Shown here piece after piece: positions 33,730-45,146 of a stretch of DNA of 64,000 nucleotides. Below the pieces are notes generated by a model. That model saw only the letters and a program-made list of their open reading frames with translations. It was not told where the DNA came from and searched no databases. Every line of letters starts with the position of its first letter. Positions within the stretch are counted from its first letter, which is position 1. Where the stretch lies: NCBI RefSeq assembly GCF_001646655.1, contig NZ_LPZN01000050.1, forward strand, positions 62,001-126,000. Direction: 5' to 3'. The stretch comes from Rhodococcus gordoniae. GTDB taxonomy: Bacteria; Actinomycetota; Actinomycetes; Mycobacteriales; Mycobacteriaceae. A program made the position numbers and the translations under genes.

Positions 33730-33827
33730 TCTCCCGGCTACGACGGTGTGGTGAATGTCTCGACGAGCCGCCCGGTGAGTTTCGCAGCTTTCCAGCGTTC
33801 TCCCGGGGTGTCGATCATGATGGACAC

Positions 33828-34847
33828 ATGCGGTCGATCTGGAAAGGCTCACTCGCGTTCGGCCTCGTCAACGTGCCGGTGAAGGTGTACTCGGCCACCG
33901 AGTCGCACGACATCACCTTCCACCAGGTGCATGCGAAGGACGGCGGGCGGATCAAGTACCAGCGCGTGTGTACCGAGTGCGGTGAGGTCGTTCCCTACCA
34001 GGAGATCGACAAGGCCTACGACTCCGAGGACGGCGAGCGGGTCGTGCTCACCGACGAGGACTTCGAGAAGCTTCCCGCGGCGGAGAAGCACGAGATCCCG
34101 GTCCTGCAGTTCGTGCCCACCGAACAGATCGATCCGATCCTGTTCGAGAAGTCCTACTATCTCGAGCCCGATTCGTCGTCGCCGAAGGCCTACGGCCTGC
34201 TCGCCGCGACCCTCGAGCAGAGCGACCGGACGGCGCTGGTGCACTTCACGCTTCGTCAGCGCACGCGACTGGCGGCGCTGCGCACCCGCGACGGGTTGCT
34301 CATCCTGCAGACCCTGCTGTGGCCCGACGAGGTACGCGCGGCCGAGTTCGAGTCGCTCGACGACATCGAGAAGCCGAAACAACGCGAACTCGCGATGGCC
34401 GAGACCCTCGTCGAATCGATGTCCGACGATTTCGATCCCACCGAGTTCACCGACGAATACCAGGTGGAGCTGCGCACGCTGATCGACGAGGCCCTCGCGC
34501 GCGGTGGCGAGAAGGTCTTCCAGGTCGCCGAACCCGACACCGACGAGGAGGACGCCGAGGTGCTCGACCTCGTCGCTGCCCTGCAGCGCAGCGTCGACGC
34601 GGCGGGTAAGAAGGTTCCGTCTGGTTCGTCCTCGGACGGGAAGAAGTCCTCGAAGGACGACGAAGACGACGAGGGCGCGAAGAAGAAGGCTCCCGCGAAG
34701 AAGACCGCATCGAAGAGCACGGCGAAGAAGAGTCCCGCGAAGAAGAGCACCGCGAAGAAGACCGCGTCCACGAGTACGGCGGCCAGGAAGAGTCCTGCGA
34801 AGAAGACAGCTGCCAAGAAGACCTCCGGCGAACGCAAAGGCGCCTGA
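33828..34847 (+). CDS. ku: Non-homologous end-joining protein Ku
   Basis: 339 aa. The Ku core (residues 1-255) begins MRSIWKGSLAFGLVNVPVKVYSATE and contains CTECGEVVPYQEIDKAYD and KSYYLEPD. The C-terminal 75 residues are a lysine-rich tail of repeated AKKS/AKKT units, a DNA-binding extension typical of actinobacterial Ku. Ku binds double-strand ends and recruits LigD, but no ligD is visible in the window. A CATGAT box 6 nt before the ATG suggests a leaderless message. A strong hairpin terminator starts in the last codons. Confidence 0.93.
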   Translation: MRSIWKGSLAFGLVNVPVKVYSATESHDITFHQVHAKDGGRIKYQRVCTECGEVVPYQEIDKAYDSEDGERVVLTDEDFEKLPAAEKHEIPVLQFVPTEQIDPILFEKSYYLEPDSSSPKAYGLLAATLEQSDRTALVHFTLRQRTRLAALRTRDGLLILQTLLWPDEVRAAEFESLDDIEKPKQRELAMAETLVESMSDDFDPTEFTDEYQVELRTLIDEALARGGEKVFQVAEPDTDEEDAEVLDLVAALQRSVDAAGKKVPSGSSSDGKKSSKDDEDDEGAKKKAPAKKTASKSTAKKSPAKKSTAKKTASTSTAARKSPAKKTAAKKTSGERKGA

Positions 34848-34877
34848 CCCCCGACGAGAAGTCGGAGATCAGGCGCC
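34839..34877. terminator. Bidirectional hairpin terminator between ku and sufT
   Basis: A 17-bp stem with two C/T mismatches (34839-34855 with 34861-34877) and a GAGAA loop overlaps the end of ku. It would stop both ku and the convergent suf transcript. Confidence 0.8.
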
Positions 34878-34903
34878 GGGGCTCGGAGCCGGAGGCAGCC
34901 GGA

Positions 34904-35323
34904 TCAGACGGTGAACCCGAGTGCGCGCAGCTGCTCGCGTCCGTCGTCGGTGATCTTGTCGGGACCCCACGGCGGCATCCACACCCAGTTGATACGCAGT
35001 TCGTCGCACAGACCGCTGCGCACGAGTGCGCCCTTGGCCTGATCCTCGATGACATCGGTGAGAGGGCACGCCGCCGACGTGAGGGTCATGTCGACGGTCA
35101 CGATCTCGTCGGCCTCGGAGATCCCGTAGACGAGACCGAGATCGACGACATTGATGCCGAGTTCGGGGTCGACGACGTCGCGCAGCGCTTCCTCGAGTTC
35201 GTCGAGGCGGCCCGGATCCAGCGGGGGGGCCGTGGCCGCGACGAGCGTCGAGGTCTCGTCCGCGCCGGCGTCGGCCGTCGGATCCTCGTCGGTGTTCACG
35301 GTGCCGGGTGCGGGTTCGGTCAT
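34904..35323 (-). CDS. sufT: SufT-like DUF59/MIP18 iron-sulfur assembly protein
   Basis: 139 aa. A 40-residue acidic, disordered N-terminus is followed by a DUF59 domain with EEALRDVVDPELGINVVDLGLVYG and the conserved cysteine in TSAACPLTDVIEDQ (about residue 87). It assists delivery or maturation of Fe-S clusters. Last gene of the suf operon; its start overlaps the sufU stop by 4 nt. Corresponds to Rv1466. Confidence 0.88.
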   Translation of the reverse strand: MTEPAPGTVNTDEDPTADAGADETSTLVAATAPPLDPGRLDELEEALRDVVDPELGINVVDLGLVYGISEADEIVTVDMTLTSAACPLTDVIEDQAKGALVRSGLCDELRINWVWMPPWGPDKITDDGREQLRALGFTV

Positions 35324-35814
35324 CGGTTCTGTCCTTCGCTCGAAAGGGTGTGCGCGCCGTCCGTCAGGGTGTCGGAGGCGGCGTCCACGGTCTGCGCGAC
35401 CGCGTCCTTGAAAGCCATCCAGCCCAGCAACGCGCACTTCACGCGCGCCGGGTACTTCGCCACGCCGGCGAACGCGATGCCGTCGCCGATCAACTCCTCG
35501 TCGCCGTCGACGGTGCCGCGACTGCTCACCATCTCGACGAACCCGTCGACCATCTTCAGCGCATCGCCCAGCGGAGCACCGATCACCTGGTCGGTGAGCA
35601 CGGACGTCGACGCCTGGCTGATCGAGCACCCCTGGCCGTCGTAGGAGACGTCGGCAACGGTGTCGCCGTCGAGATGCACACGCAGCGTCACCTCGTCGCC
35701 GCAGGTCGGGTTGACGTGATGTACTTCGGCGCCGAACGGTTCGCGCAGCCCGCGGTGATGCGGGTGCTTGTAGTGGTCCAGGATCACTTCCTGGTACATC
35801 TGCTCCATCCGCAT
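35320..35814 (-). CDS. sufU: SufU sulfur-transfer/scaffold protein
   Basis: 164 aa. It has three conserved cysteine sites, NPTCGDEV (about residues 37-44), DGQGCSISQAS (about 62-72) and ARVKCALLGW, with the Asp after the first cysteine. This is the SufU type that binds zinc and takes persulfide from SufS, rather than a classic IscU. ATG 35814 has GGGGAGG upstream. It lies 4 nt after sufS and overlaps sufT. Confidence 0.92.
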   Translation of the reverse strand: MRMEQMYQEVILDHYKHPHHRGLREPFGAEVHHVNPTCGDEVTLRVHLDGDTVADVSYDGQGCSISQASTSVLTDQVIGAPLGDALKMVDGFVEMVSSRGTVDGDEELIGDGIAFAGVAKYPARVKCALLGWMAFKDAVAQTVDAASDTLTDGAHTLSSEGQNR

Positions 35815-35818
35815 CGGA

Positions 35819-37865
<2,047 letters not shown>

Positions 37866-37916
37866 CGAAATGCGTTTCCTTAGTGGAGAGGTATCGGGAG
37901 TACGGGGAGACGGCCG

Positions 37917-39146
37917 TCAGGCGCCGACGGCGGCGAGTTCCGCCTCGATGGCGGCCTCGAGCCGTTCGCGGACCTCGGCGACCGTGATGCGCTCGAGCAG
38001 CTCGTGGAAGAATCCGCGGACGACGAGGCGACGCGCTTCCTCTTCGGGGATACCGCGAGCACGCAGGTAGAACAGCTGCTCGTCGTCGAAGCGGCCGGTC
38101 GCCGACGCGTGACCGGCACCGACGATCTCACCGGTCTCGATCTCGAGGTTCGGCACCGAGTCGGCGCGCGCTCCGTCGGTGAGCACCAGGTTGCGGTTGA
38201 GCTCGAAGGTGTCGGTGCCCTCGGCCTCGGCGCGGATGAGCACGTCGCCGATCCACACGGTGCGCGCGTCGGGCTTGCCGGAGGCCGGATCGCCCTGCAG
38301 CGCACCCTTGTACACGACGTTCGACTTGCAGTTCGGCTGCGAGTGGTCGACGAGCAGGCGCTGTTCGAAGTGCTGACCGGCGTCGGCGAAGTACAGGCCG
38401 AGCAGTTCGGCGTCGCCGCCGGGACCGTCGTACTTGGTGGTCGCCGACACGCGCACCAGATCGCCGCCGAGCGCGACCGTGAAGTGACGGAGCACGGCAT
38501 CGCGGCCGAGGCGGGCGTGGTGCGCGGCGACGTGCACGGCGTCGTCGGCCCAGTCCTGCACCGCGACGACCTTCAATTGCGCGCTGTCGCCGAGCACGAA
38601 CTCGATGTTCTCGGCGTAGGTGCCGCTACCGCGCTGGTCGATGACGAGCGTGAGGTTGGCGAACTCCTCGAGCCGGATCTGCACGTGACCGTAGGCGACG
38701 GCTCCCTCACCCGGTCCCGTGATCGTCACGGTGACGGGGTCGGCGACCACGACCTCGCGGCCGACGGTGAGGACGGTTGCGGTCTCGAACGCCGAGTAGG
38801 CCTGCGCTGCGATCCGGTCGAACGGCACACCGGCCTGTCCGAGCCGCGCGTCGTCGCGCGCGACGGTCTCGACCTGCACGCCGTCGACCGGGGTGACCTC
38901 GACGGTCGCGGTGCCGGTCGCGGTGGCGGTGCCGTCGTGCAGACCGCGCAGGCGGCGCAGCGGGGTGAACCGCCAGACCTCGTCGCGTCCCGAGGGAACC
39001 TCGAAGGCGTTCACATCGAACGACGTGAAGACCTCGCCCTTGTTGACTGCCGGCTTGCCGGCGTTGTCGATCGCCGGGGCACGGTTCTCCCCGCGCACGG
39101 CTTCCTGCACTCCGGTAGCCGGAGCGTTCTTCGCTTCCGCAGTCAT
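37917..39146 (-). CDS. sufD: Fe-S assembly scaffold SufD
   Basis: 409 aa. The C-terminal beta-helix SUF domain includes QPNCKSNVVYKGALQGDPASGKPDARTVWIGDVLIRAEAEGTDTFELNRNLVL-type repeats (about residues 270-325) and the conserved VGAGHASATGRFDDEQLFYLRARG with the SufBD histidine. It pairs with SufB on SufC. Its ATG directly abuts the sufB stop codon. Confidence 0.94.
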   Translation of the reverse strand: MTAEAKNAPATGVQEAVRGENRAPAIDNAGKPAVNKGEVFTSFDVNAFEVPSGRDEVWRFTPLRRLRGLHDGTATATGTATVEVTPVDGVQVETVARDDARLGQAGVPFDRIAAQAYSAFETATVLTVGREVVVADPVTVTITGPGEGAVAYGHVQIRLEEFANLTLVIDQRGSGTYAENIEFVLGDSAQLKVVAVQDWADDAVHVAAHHARLGRDAVLRHFTVALGGDLVRVSATTKYDGPGGDAELLGLYFADAGQHFEQRLLVDHSQPNCKSNVVYKGALQGDPASGKPDARTVWIGDVLIRAEAEGTDTFELNRNLVLTDGARADSVPNLEIETGEIVGAGHASATGRFDDEQLFYLRARGIPEEEARRLVVRGFFHELLERITVAEVRERLEAAIEAELAAVGA

Positions 39147-40592
39147 TTAGCCGACTGCCCCTTCCATCTGCAGTTCGATCAGGCGGTTGAGTTCGAGGGC
39201 GTACTCCATCGGCAGTTCCTTGGCGATGGGCTCGACGAACCCGCGCACCACCATGGCCATGGCCTCGTCCTCGTCGAGTCCGCGGCTCATGAGGTAGAAC
39301 AGCTGGTCGTCGCTCACCTTCGAGACGGTCGCCTCGTGACCCATCGTGACGTCGTCCTCACGGATATCGACGTACGGGTAGGTGTCGGAGCGGCTGATCT
39401 GGTCGACGAGCAGCGCGTCGCACTTGACCGTCGACTTCGAGCCGTGGGCTCCCTTGTTGACCTGCACGAGGCCGCGGTAGGAGGCACGTCCACCGCCGCG
39501 CGCCACCGACTTCGACACGATGGTCGAGGAGGTGTGCGGAGCCAGGTGCAGCATCTTCGCGCCGGTGTCCTGGTGCTGACCCTCGCCGGCGAAGGCCACG
39601 GAGAGCACCTCACCGCGAGCGTGCTCGCCCATCATCCACACGGCCGGGTACTTCATCGTCACCTTGGAACCGATGTTGCCGTCGATCCATTCCATCGAGC
39701 CGCCGGCCTCGACCTTGGTGCGCTTGGTCACCAGGTTGTAGACGTTGTTCGACCAGTTCTGGATCGTCGTGTAGCGGCAGTGACCGCCCTTCTTGACGAT
39801 GATCTCGACCACTGCGGAGTGCAGCGAGTCGGACTTGTAGATCGGCGCGGTGCAGCCCTCGACGTAGTGCACCGAGGCGCCCTCGTCGACGATGATCAGG
39901 GTCCGCTCGAACTGGCCCATGTTCTCCGTGTTGATGCGGAAGTAGGCCTGCAGCGGGATGTCGACGTGTACACCCGGCGGAACGTAGATGAACGAGCCTC
40001 CCGACCACACCGCGGTGTTCAGGGCGGAGAACTTGTTGTCGCCGGCCGGGATGACCGTGCCGAAGTACTCCTTGAACAGCTCGGGATGCTCACGCAGACC
40101 CGAGTCGGTGTCGAGGAAGATCACGCCCTGGCTCTCGAGGTCCTCGCGGATCTGGTGGTAGACCACCTCGGACTCGTACTGGGCGGCGACACCGGCGATC
40201 AGGCGCTGCTTCTCCGCCTCCGGGATGCCCAGCCGGTCGTAGGTGTTCTTGATGTCCTCGGGGAGCTCGTCCCAGCTCGCGGCCTGCTTCTCCGTCGAGC
40301 GCACGAAGTACTTGATGTTGTCGAAGTCGATCCCGTCGAGGTTCGAACCCCACACCGGCATCGGCTTCTTGTCGAAGGTGCGCAGCGCCTTGAGACGGAT
40401 GTCGAGCATCCACTCGGGTTCGTTCTTCTTCGACGAGATGTCCCGCACGACCTCTTCGGACAGCCCGCGCTGCGCCGTGGCACCGGCGGTGTCGGGGTCC
40501 GCCCAGCCGTATTCGTAGTGTCCGAGAGAATCGATCGTCTCTTCCTGCGTCAGCGGCGCGGCGCCGGACGTCTGATCCGATGCGACGGTCAT
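39147..40592 (-). CDS. sufB: Fe-S assembly scaffold SufB
   Basis: 481 aa, the ordinary SufB length, with no intein (the M. tuberculosis homologue Rv1461 carries one). It has [41 protein letters not shown], the cysteine-containing HYVEGCTAP and the C-terminal [20 protein letters not shown]. It receives sulfur and builds the cluster with SufC and SufD. ATG 40592 is preceded by AGGAG. First structural gene after sufR. Confidence 0.95.
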   Translation of the reverse strand: MTVASDQTSGAAPLTQEETIDSLGHYEYGWADPDTAGATAQRGLSEEVVRDISSKKNEPEWMLDIRLKALRTFDKKPMPVWGSNLDGIDFDNIKYFVRSTEKQAASWDELPEDIKNTYDRLGIPEAEKQRLIAGVAAQYESEVVYHQIREDLESQGVIFLDTDSGLREHPELFKEYFGTVIPAGDNKFSALNTAVWSGGSFIYVPPGVHVDIPLQAYFRINTENMGQFERTLIIVDEGASVHYVEGCTAPIYKSDSLHSAVVEIIVKKGGHCRYTTIQNWSNNVYNLVTKRTKVEAGGSMEWIDGNIGSKVTMKYPAVWMMGEHARGEVLSVAFAGEGQHQDTGAKMLHLAPHTSSTIVSKSVARGGGRASYRGLVQVNKGAHGSKSTVKCDALLVDQISRSDTYPYVDIREDDVTMGHEATVSKVSDDQLFYLMSRGLDEDEAMAMVVRGFVEPIAKELPMEYALELNRLIELQMEGAVG

Positions 40593-40707
40593 GCGAGCTC
40601 CTTCCGGAGTCTGGTGGGCGTCGGCGCGGGCTGTGCGTCGACGGTCGACGGGTGGGTGGATGTCTTCGTGTTGTGCCCGGTGTCTCGCAGCACTCGAGTG
40701 GGGGACG

Positions 40708-41490
40708 TCACGTGGGCGGCTCCGGCCGGGGCACATCCGCTCTGGGGAGAACGGGCACGTGGGTCGTGCAGAAGGCGTCGCCGTTGGCGATCGTCGCGAG
40801 GCGTTGCACGTGGGTTCCGAGGATCCGCACGAATGCCTCCTGCTCCGCCTCGCAGAGTTCGGGGAACTGCTCGGCGACATGCGAGACCGGGCAGTGGTGC
40901 TGGCAGATCTGCACGCCGGTGCCGACCCGCCGGGTCGAGGCCGCGAACCCGGAGGCGGTGAACGCGCCGGCGATCTCCTCGGCAACGCTCTCGACGTCGT
41001 CGACGTTCTCGTCGGCGGGCGCCACATTCCCGAGGATCGAGTCCACGCGGCGACGCGCGAAGTCCTCCACGGCGGCGTCGCCGCCGAGCTCGCGAAGGTG
41101 ACGCATCGCGGCGGTGGCGAGATCGTCGTAGGAGTGGCCGAGCCGGGCGCGCCCGACGGCGGTGAGCTGGAAACGACGTGCCGGTCGGCCGCGACCGCGG
41201 CCCTGCCTGCGCGGAGGTGCGGCAGCCTGCGCCTCGCCGGACTCGATGAGCGCGTCGAGATGGCGTCGCACACCGGCGGCACTCAGGCCGAGACGGTCGC
41301 CGATCTCCGGCGCGGTGATCGGGCCTTCTTCGAGCAGCAGCTGCACGACCGCGGCGCGCGTCTGACCCTCCGGGATCTCGCGACCGGTCGACGGAGGATT
41401 CCTGCGTACGTCCTCGACGCGCGACGCCACCGCGGCAGGTACGTGACCTGCGCGTTCTGCGGCATCGGTGGTGTCGGACGGGTATTTCAC
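40708..41490 (-). CDS. sufR: Fe-S cluster-sensing repressor SufR
   Basis: 260 aa ArsR/DeoR-like regulator. A winged helix (about residues 45-110) has [24 protein letters not shown]. The C-terminal cluster-binding region has three cysteines spaced C-x3-C-x12-C (CQHHC...ELC), as in M. tuberculosis SufR. It represses the suf operon when its cluster is present. GTG 41490 was chosen: it follows a CACACT hexamer by 6 nt and the known operator pattern covers it, implying a leaderless mRNA under autoregulation. A longer in-frame start 39 nt upstream is less likely. Confidence 0.9.
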   Translation of the reverse strand: MKYPSDTTDAAERAGHVPAAVASRVEDVRRNPPSTGREIPEGQTRAAVVQLLLEEGPITAPEIGDRLGLSAAGVRRHLDALIESGEAQAAAPPRRQGRGRGRPARRFQLTAVGRARLGHSYDDLATAAMRHLRELGGDAAVEDFARRRVDSILGNVAPADENVDDVESVAEEIAGAFTASGFAASTRRVGTGVQICQHHCPVSHVAEQFPELCEAEQEAFVRILGTHVQRLATIANGDAFCTTHVPVLPRADVPRPEPPT

Positions 41491-41501
41491 AACACCAGTG
41501 T
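41487..41501 (-). promoter_or_regulatory. SufR operator ACACT-N5-TGTGA overlapping the sufR start
   Basis: On the minus strand the sequence reads ACACT (41501-41497), GGTGT, TGTGA (41491-41487). This matches the operator reported for M. tuberculosis SufR. It covers the GTG start codon and the presumed transcription start, so bound SufR would block initiation of the whole sufR-sufT operon. It lies 100 nt from the divergent mptB start. Confidence 0.8.
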
Positions 41502-41588
41502 GACGGAATTCAGGAGTACGGTCCACCAAGGGTGCCCTTTGTTACACCCTCATCACGGAGTCCGCGGAAACCACATCCACCCTCCCGT

Positions 41589-41600
41589 TACGCTTCTGAC
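41589..41600 (+). promoter_or_regulatory. -10 box of a leaderless mptB transcript
   Basis: TACGCT (41589-41594) ends 6 nt before the GTG at 41601; no Shine-Dalgarno is present. Confidence 0.5.
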
Positions 41601-43328
41601 GTGCCGTCGACTCCTTCCCTGTCAGCCCCGCGCACGACTCCTCCGTCGTCGGGTCGATCGGGAGTCCGCGAACACCTGCACGCGTGGGTCCGACGCGCCC
41701 TGGGGCTCGAGGCCCCCGGTCCCCATGCCGACGTCTCCGTCGTATTGCACGGCGACGAGGCCGAAGGTCGCGGACTCGACGCGACGGAGAACACGTATCT
41801 GCACCGTATCCGGCTGCTCGGCGCCACCGGTGCCGTGCTCATGGCGGTCGGCGCGCTCGGCGCCGGGGCGCAGCCGGTCCTGCAGAACCCTGTGCAGGGA
41901 GTACGAGCTCTCGGGCTGGCGGCGCGCATGCCGAGCGCCGCGCTCACCACGACCATGATCGGTACGGCGCTGGTGATCCTCGCCTGGCTGCTGCTCGGAC
42001 GATTCGCCATCGGCCGGAGCGCGCCGGACGGTCCCGTGCACCGACTGTCCCGGTCGCAACTCGACCGCACCCTGCTGTTGTGGATCCTCCCGCTCGTCGT
42101 GGCGCCACCGATGTTCAGCAAGGACGTGTACTCCTATCTCGCGCAGAGCGAGATCGCGGCACGCGGACTCGATCCCTACGCGATCGGACCGGCGGGAGCG
42201 CTGGGCGTCGACCACGTCCTGACCCGGACGGTGCCGAACATCTGGCGCGACACCTCGGCCCCCTACGGTCCGGCCTTCCTGTGGCTCGGCGAGAAGATCA
42301 CCTACGTCACAGGCGAGAACATCGTGGCCGGCATATTCGTCCACCGACTGCTCGCGCTCGTCGGTGTGGCCCTGATCGTGTGGGCGTTGCCTCGGCTGGC
42401 CCGCCGGTGCGGGGTGGCGTCGGTGAGCGCGTTGTGGCTCGGCGCAGCCAACCCGCTGTTGCTGTTCCACCTGGTCGCGGGCATCCACAACGAAGCCCTG
42501 ATGCTCGGCCTCATGCTCGCCGGCGTCGAACTCTCGTTGCGGGCGGTCCACCCGGGCGACGAGTCCGTGTCGCGTCTGCGTCTCGCGGGATGGCTCGCTG
42601 CCGGCACGGCGCTGATCGCCCTGTCGTCGATGATCAAGGTGCCCTCGCTGCTCGCGCTGGGATTCGTCGGCATGGCCCTGGCCCGCAAGTGGGGTGCCAC
42701 CTTCCGCGCCGTGATCCTCGCCGCCGTGATCCTCGGTGTCGGGACCGGCGTCGTGATCGTGGCCGTGAGCTGGGGCAGCGGTCTGGGCTTCGGCTGGACG
42801 AAGACCCTCGGGACCGCCACCGAGGTCCGCAGCTGGATGTCGATCCCGACCCTCCTGGGCATGGGCACGGGGCTCGGGGGCGTGCTGCTCGGCCTGGGCG
42901 ACCACACGACGGCCGTGCTGTCCATCACGCGCCCCATCGCCGCACTGGTGGCGGCCTTCATCACGGTGCGCATGCTGCTCGCGGTGCTGACAGGCCGGAT
43001 CCATCCCGTGGGTGCGCTGGGCGTGTCGCTGGGCGCGATCGTGCTTCTCTTCCCGGTGGTACAACCCTGGTATCTGCTGTGGGCGGTGATCCCGCTCGCC
43101 GCCTGGGCGACGCGCCCGGTGTTCCGGATCCCCACCATCGCGTTCTCGTCCGTGGTCGGCATGATCCTCATGCCCAACGGCAGCGAGTACCAACCGTTCA
43201 TCATCGTCCAGGCGTCGATAGCGACCATCGTCGTGGTCGGTCTGATCATCGTCGCGACACGCTCCCGACTGCCGTGGCGACTGCAGGAGCGCACACCACC
43301 GCGTCCGGCGGAAACAGCGGACGCCTAG
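41601..43328 (+). CDS. mptB: Alpha-(1,6)-mannosyltransferase MptB
   Basis: 575 aa polytopic membrane GT-C glycosyltransferase with about twelve helices after a 60-residue cytosolic tail. The catalytic loop acid pair appears in APPMFSKDVYSYLAQSEIAARGLDPY (about residues 172-197). MptB uses polyprenyl-phosphomannose to start the lipomannan/lipoarabinomannan backbone; the homologue Rv1459c occupies the same place beside sufR. GTG 41601 was chosen from its leaderless promoter geometry. The ABC exporter genes follow after 11 nt. Confidence 0.88.
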   Translation: MPSTPSLSAPRTTPPSSGRSGVREHLHAWVRRALGLEAPGPHADVSVVLHGDEAEGRGLDATENTYLHRIRLLGATGAVLMAVGALGAGAQPVLQNPVQGVRALGLAARMPSAALTTTMIGTALVILAWLLLGRFAIGRSAPDGPVHRLSRSQLDRTLLLWILPLVVAPPMFSKDVYSYLAQSEIAARGLDPYAIGPAGALGVDHVLTRTVPNIWRDTSAPYGPAFLWLGEKITYVTGENIVAGIFVHRLLALVGVALIVWALPRLARRCGVASVSALWLGAANPLLLFHLVAGIHNEALMLGLMLAGVELSLRAVHPGDESVSRLRLAGWLAAGTALIALSSMIKVPSLLALGFVGMALARKWGATFRAVILAAVILGVGTGVVIVAVSWGSGLGFGWTKTLGTATEVRSWMSIPTLLGMGTGLGGVLLGLGDHTTAVLSITRPIAALVAAFITVRMLLAVLTGRIHPVGALGVSLGAIVLLFPVVQPWYLLWAVIPLAAWATRPVFRIPTIAFSSVVGMILMPNGSEYQPFIIVQASIATIVVVGLIIVATRSRLPWRLQERTPPRPAETADA

Positions 43329-43339
43329 GCTGGAACCCT

Positions 43340-44284
43340 GTGATCCCGAGTTCTCCCGCCGGTGCGGTACCGGCCGTGCGCCTGGATGGCGTCGTCAAGA
43401 CCTACGGGGGCGTCACCGCCGTGAACGGTCTCGACCTGACCGTCGAACGCGCCCAGGTGCTCGCCCTTCTCGGTCCGAACGGCGCCGGTAAGACCACCAC
43501 CGTGGAAATGTGCGAGGGGTTCGTCACTCCCGACGCCGGCATCGTCCGCGTCCTGGGTCTCGACCCCGTCGCCGATTCCGACGCTCTCCGCCCCAGGATC
43601 GGGGTGATGCTGCAGGGCGGAGGCGCCTATCCGGGTTCACGGGCCGGCGAGATGCTCGACCTGGTCGCGGCGTACTCGGCCGACCCCCTCGATCCGGACT
43701 GGCTGCTCCGGCGCCTCGGACTCACGGACGCCCGCCGCACCCCCTACCGCCGACTGTCGGGCGGGCAACAGCAACGTCTCGCGCTCGCGTGCGCGCTGGT
43801 CGGGCGCCCCGAACTGGTGTTCCTCGACGAACCGACGGCCGGCCTCGACGCTCAGGCCCGGCTGCTCGTCTGGGAGTTGATCGACGCCCTGCGCCGCGAC
43901 GGCGTGAGCGTGCTGCTCACCACTCACCTCATGGACGAGGCCGAGGAACTCGCCGACGAGATCGTCATCATCGATCACGGCCGGGTGGTCGCTGCGGGTA
44001 CGCCCGACGAGGTCACCCGCGACGGCGCCGAGGGCCAGCTGTGGCTGACCGCGCCTGCCGGACTCGACCTGAGCGCACTGCAGTCGACCCTTGCCGGCAC
44101 TCATCGGGTCCGTGAGGACAATCCCGGGCGGTATCTCGTGGAGGGCACGATCGAACCGTCGGTCGTGGCGGCGGCAGCGACCTGGTGCGCGAGCCTGGGA
44201 GCACTGGCAACCGAGATCCGCGTGGATCAGCGCAGCCTCGAGGACGTCTTCCTCGAATTGACCGGTCGGGAGTTGAGAGGGTGA
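43340..44284 (+). CDS. ABC-2 type exporter ATP-binding protein (Rv1458c-like)
   Basis: 314 aa. The nucleotide-binding domain (about residues 12-225) has Walker A GPNGAGKTTTVEMCEGF, signature LSGGQQQRLALACAL, Walker B LVFLDEPTAGLDAQAR and switch LLTTHLMDEAEEL. A DrrA-like C-terminal domain follows. It energises the permease encoded next, whose start overlaps its stop. A TAGGCT box lies 8 nt before the GTG, suggesting its own leaderless transcript besides read-through from mptB. The cargo is unknown; the position beside mptB suggests an envelope component. Confidence 0.88.
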   Translation: MIPSSPAGAVPAVRLDGVVKTYGGVTAVNGLDLTVERAQVLALLGPNGAGKTTTVEMCEGFVTPDAGIVRVLGLDPVADSDALRPRIGVMLQGGGAYPGSRAGEMLDLVAAYSADPLDPDWLLRRLGLTDARRTPYRRLSGGQQQRLALACALVGRPELVFLDEPTAGLDAQARLLVWELIDALRRDGVSVLLTTHLMDEAEELADEIVIIDHGRVVAAGTPDEVTRDGAEGQLWLTAPAGLDLSALQSTLAGTHRVREDNPGRYLVEGTIEPSVVAAAATWCASLGALATEIRVDQRSLEDVFLELTGRELRG

Positions 44285-45078
44285 GCGTGACCCACGATCG
44301 TCTGGCGAACAACCGGTTCGCGGAGGGGACGTTCACCCCGCGACCGCAGCCGAATTCGCCGTCGAAGATGCTCGCGGCGCAGACAGTCATGGAACTGAAG
44401 TTGTTGCTGCGCAACGGCGAGCAACTCCTGCTGACCATGTTCATCCCGATCACCCTGTTGATCGGGCTGTCCCTGCTGCCGATCGGCGATCTCGGCGACT
44501 CGCGGGTCGATCGCGTGCTGCCTGCGGTGATGATGGTGGCGGTGATGTCGACGGCGTTCACCGGGCAGGCGATCGCCGTGGGCTTCGACCGGCGCTACGG
44601 CGCCCTCAAGCGGATCGGCGCGACAGCGCTTCCCAAGTGGGGAATCATCGCCGGGAAGAGCGCGGCCGTGGGGATAGTCGTCGCCCTGCAGTCCGTGCTG
44701 CTCGGAACGATAGGACTGGCGCTGGGTTGGCGACCCTCCCCCGTCGATCTGCTCATCGGGGCGGTCGTCATCGCCCTCGGCACGGTGATGTTCGCGACAC
44801 TGGGTCTGCTCCTCGGCGGAACGCTCCGTGCCGAGATCGTGCTCGCCCTCGCGAACATCGTGTGGTTCGTGCTGCTCGGGATCGGCAGCATCGTGGTACT
44901 CGGCGACGTGATCCCGGAAGCGGTGGCCCACCTGCTGCGGATCGTCCCGTCCGGGGCGCTGACCCTTGCGCTCGAGAGCGCCACGACGGGTGTGTTCGAC
45001 TGGCTGTCGATCGTCGCGCTCGTGGTGTGGACGGTGATCGGCGGCACCGCCGCGGCGAGATGCTTCCGGTTCACCTGA
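44281..45078 (+). CDS. ABC-2 type exporter permease (Rv1457c-like)
   Basis: 265 aa with six transmembrane helices (about residues 55-75, 85-105, 135-155, 165-190, 200-220, 238-258) and the ABC-2 pattern around FDRRYGALKRIGATALPKW. GTG 44281 overlaps the ATPase stop codon by 4 nt, so the two subunits are co-translated. No extracellular domain. The transported compound is not known. Confidence 0.86.
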   Translation: MSVTHDRLANNRFAEGTFTPRPQPNSPSKMLAAQTVMELKLLLRNGEQLLLTMFIPITLLIGLSLLPIGDLGDSRVDRVLPAVMMVAVMSTAFTGQAIAVGFDRRYGALKRIGATALPKWGIIAGKSAAVGIVVALQSVLLGTIGLALGWRPSPVDLLIGAVVIALGTVMFATLGLLLGGTLRAEIVLALANIVWFVLLGIGSIVVLGDVIPEAVAHLLRIVPSGALTLALESATTGVFDWLSIVALVVWTVIGGTAAARCFRFT

Positions 45079-45146
45079 GCGACGGGATACCCGATCCGGC
45101 GCAACCCAACTACAGCGTGTAGTGGTTCACGCCGTACCATCGAATC

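Noticed and set aside
39147-40592. Intein in SufB
   Set aside because: M. tuberculosis SufB has one, but this gene is a normal 481 codons with uninterrupted motifs.
38004-40961. 985-codon open frame on the plus strand across the suf genes
   Set aside because: Antisense shadow of sufD, sufB and sufR, all of which have intact family motifs on the other strand.
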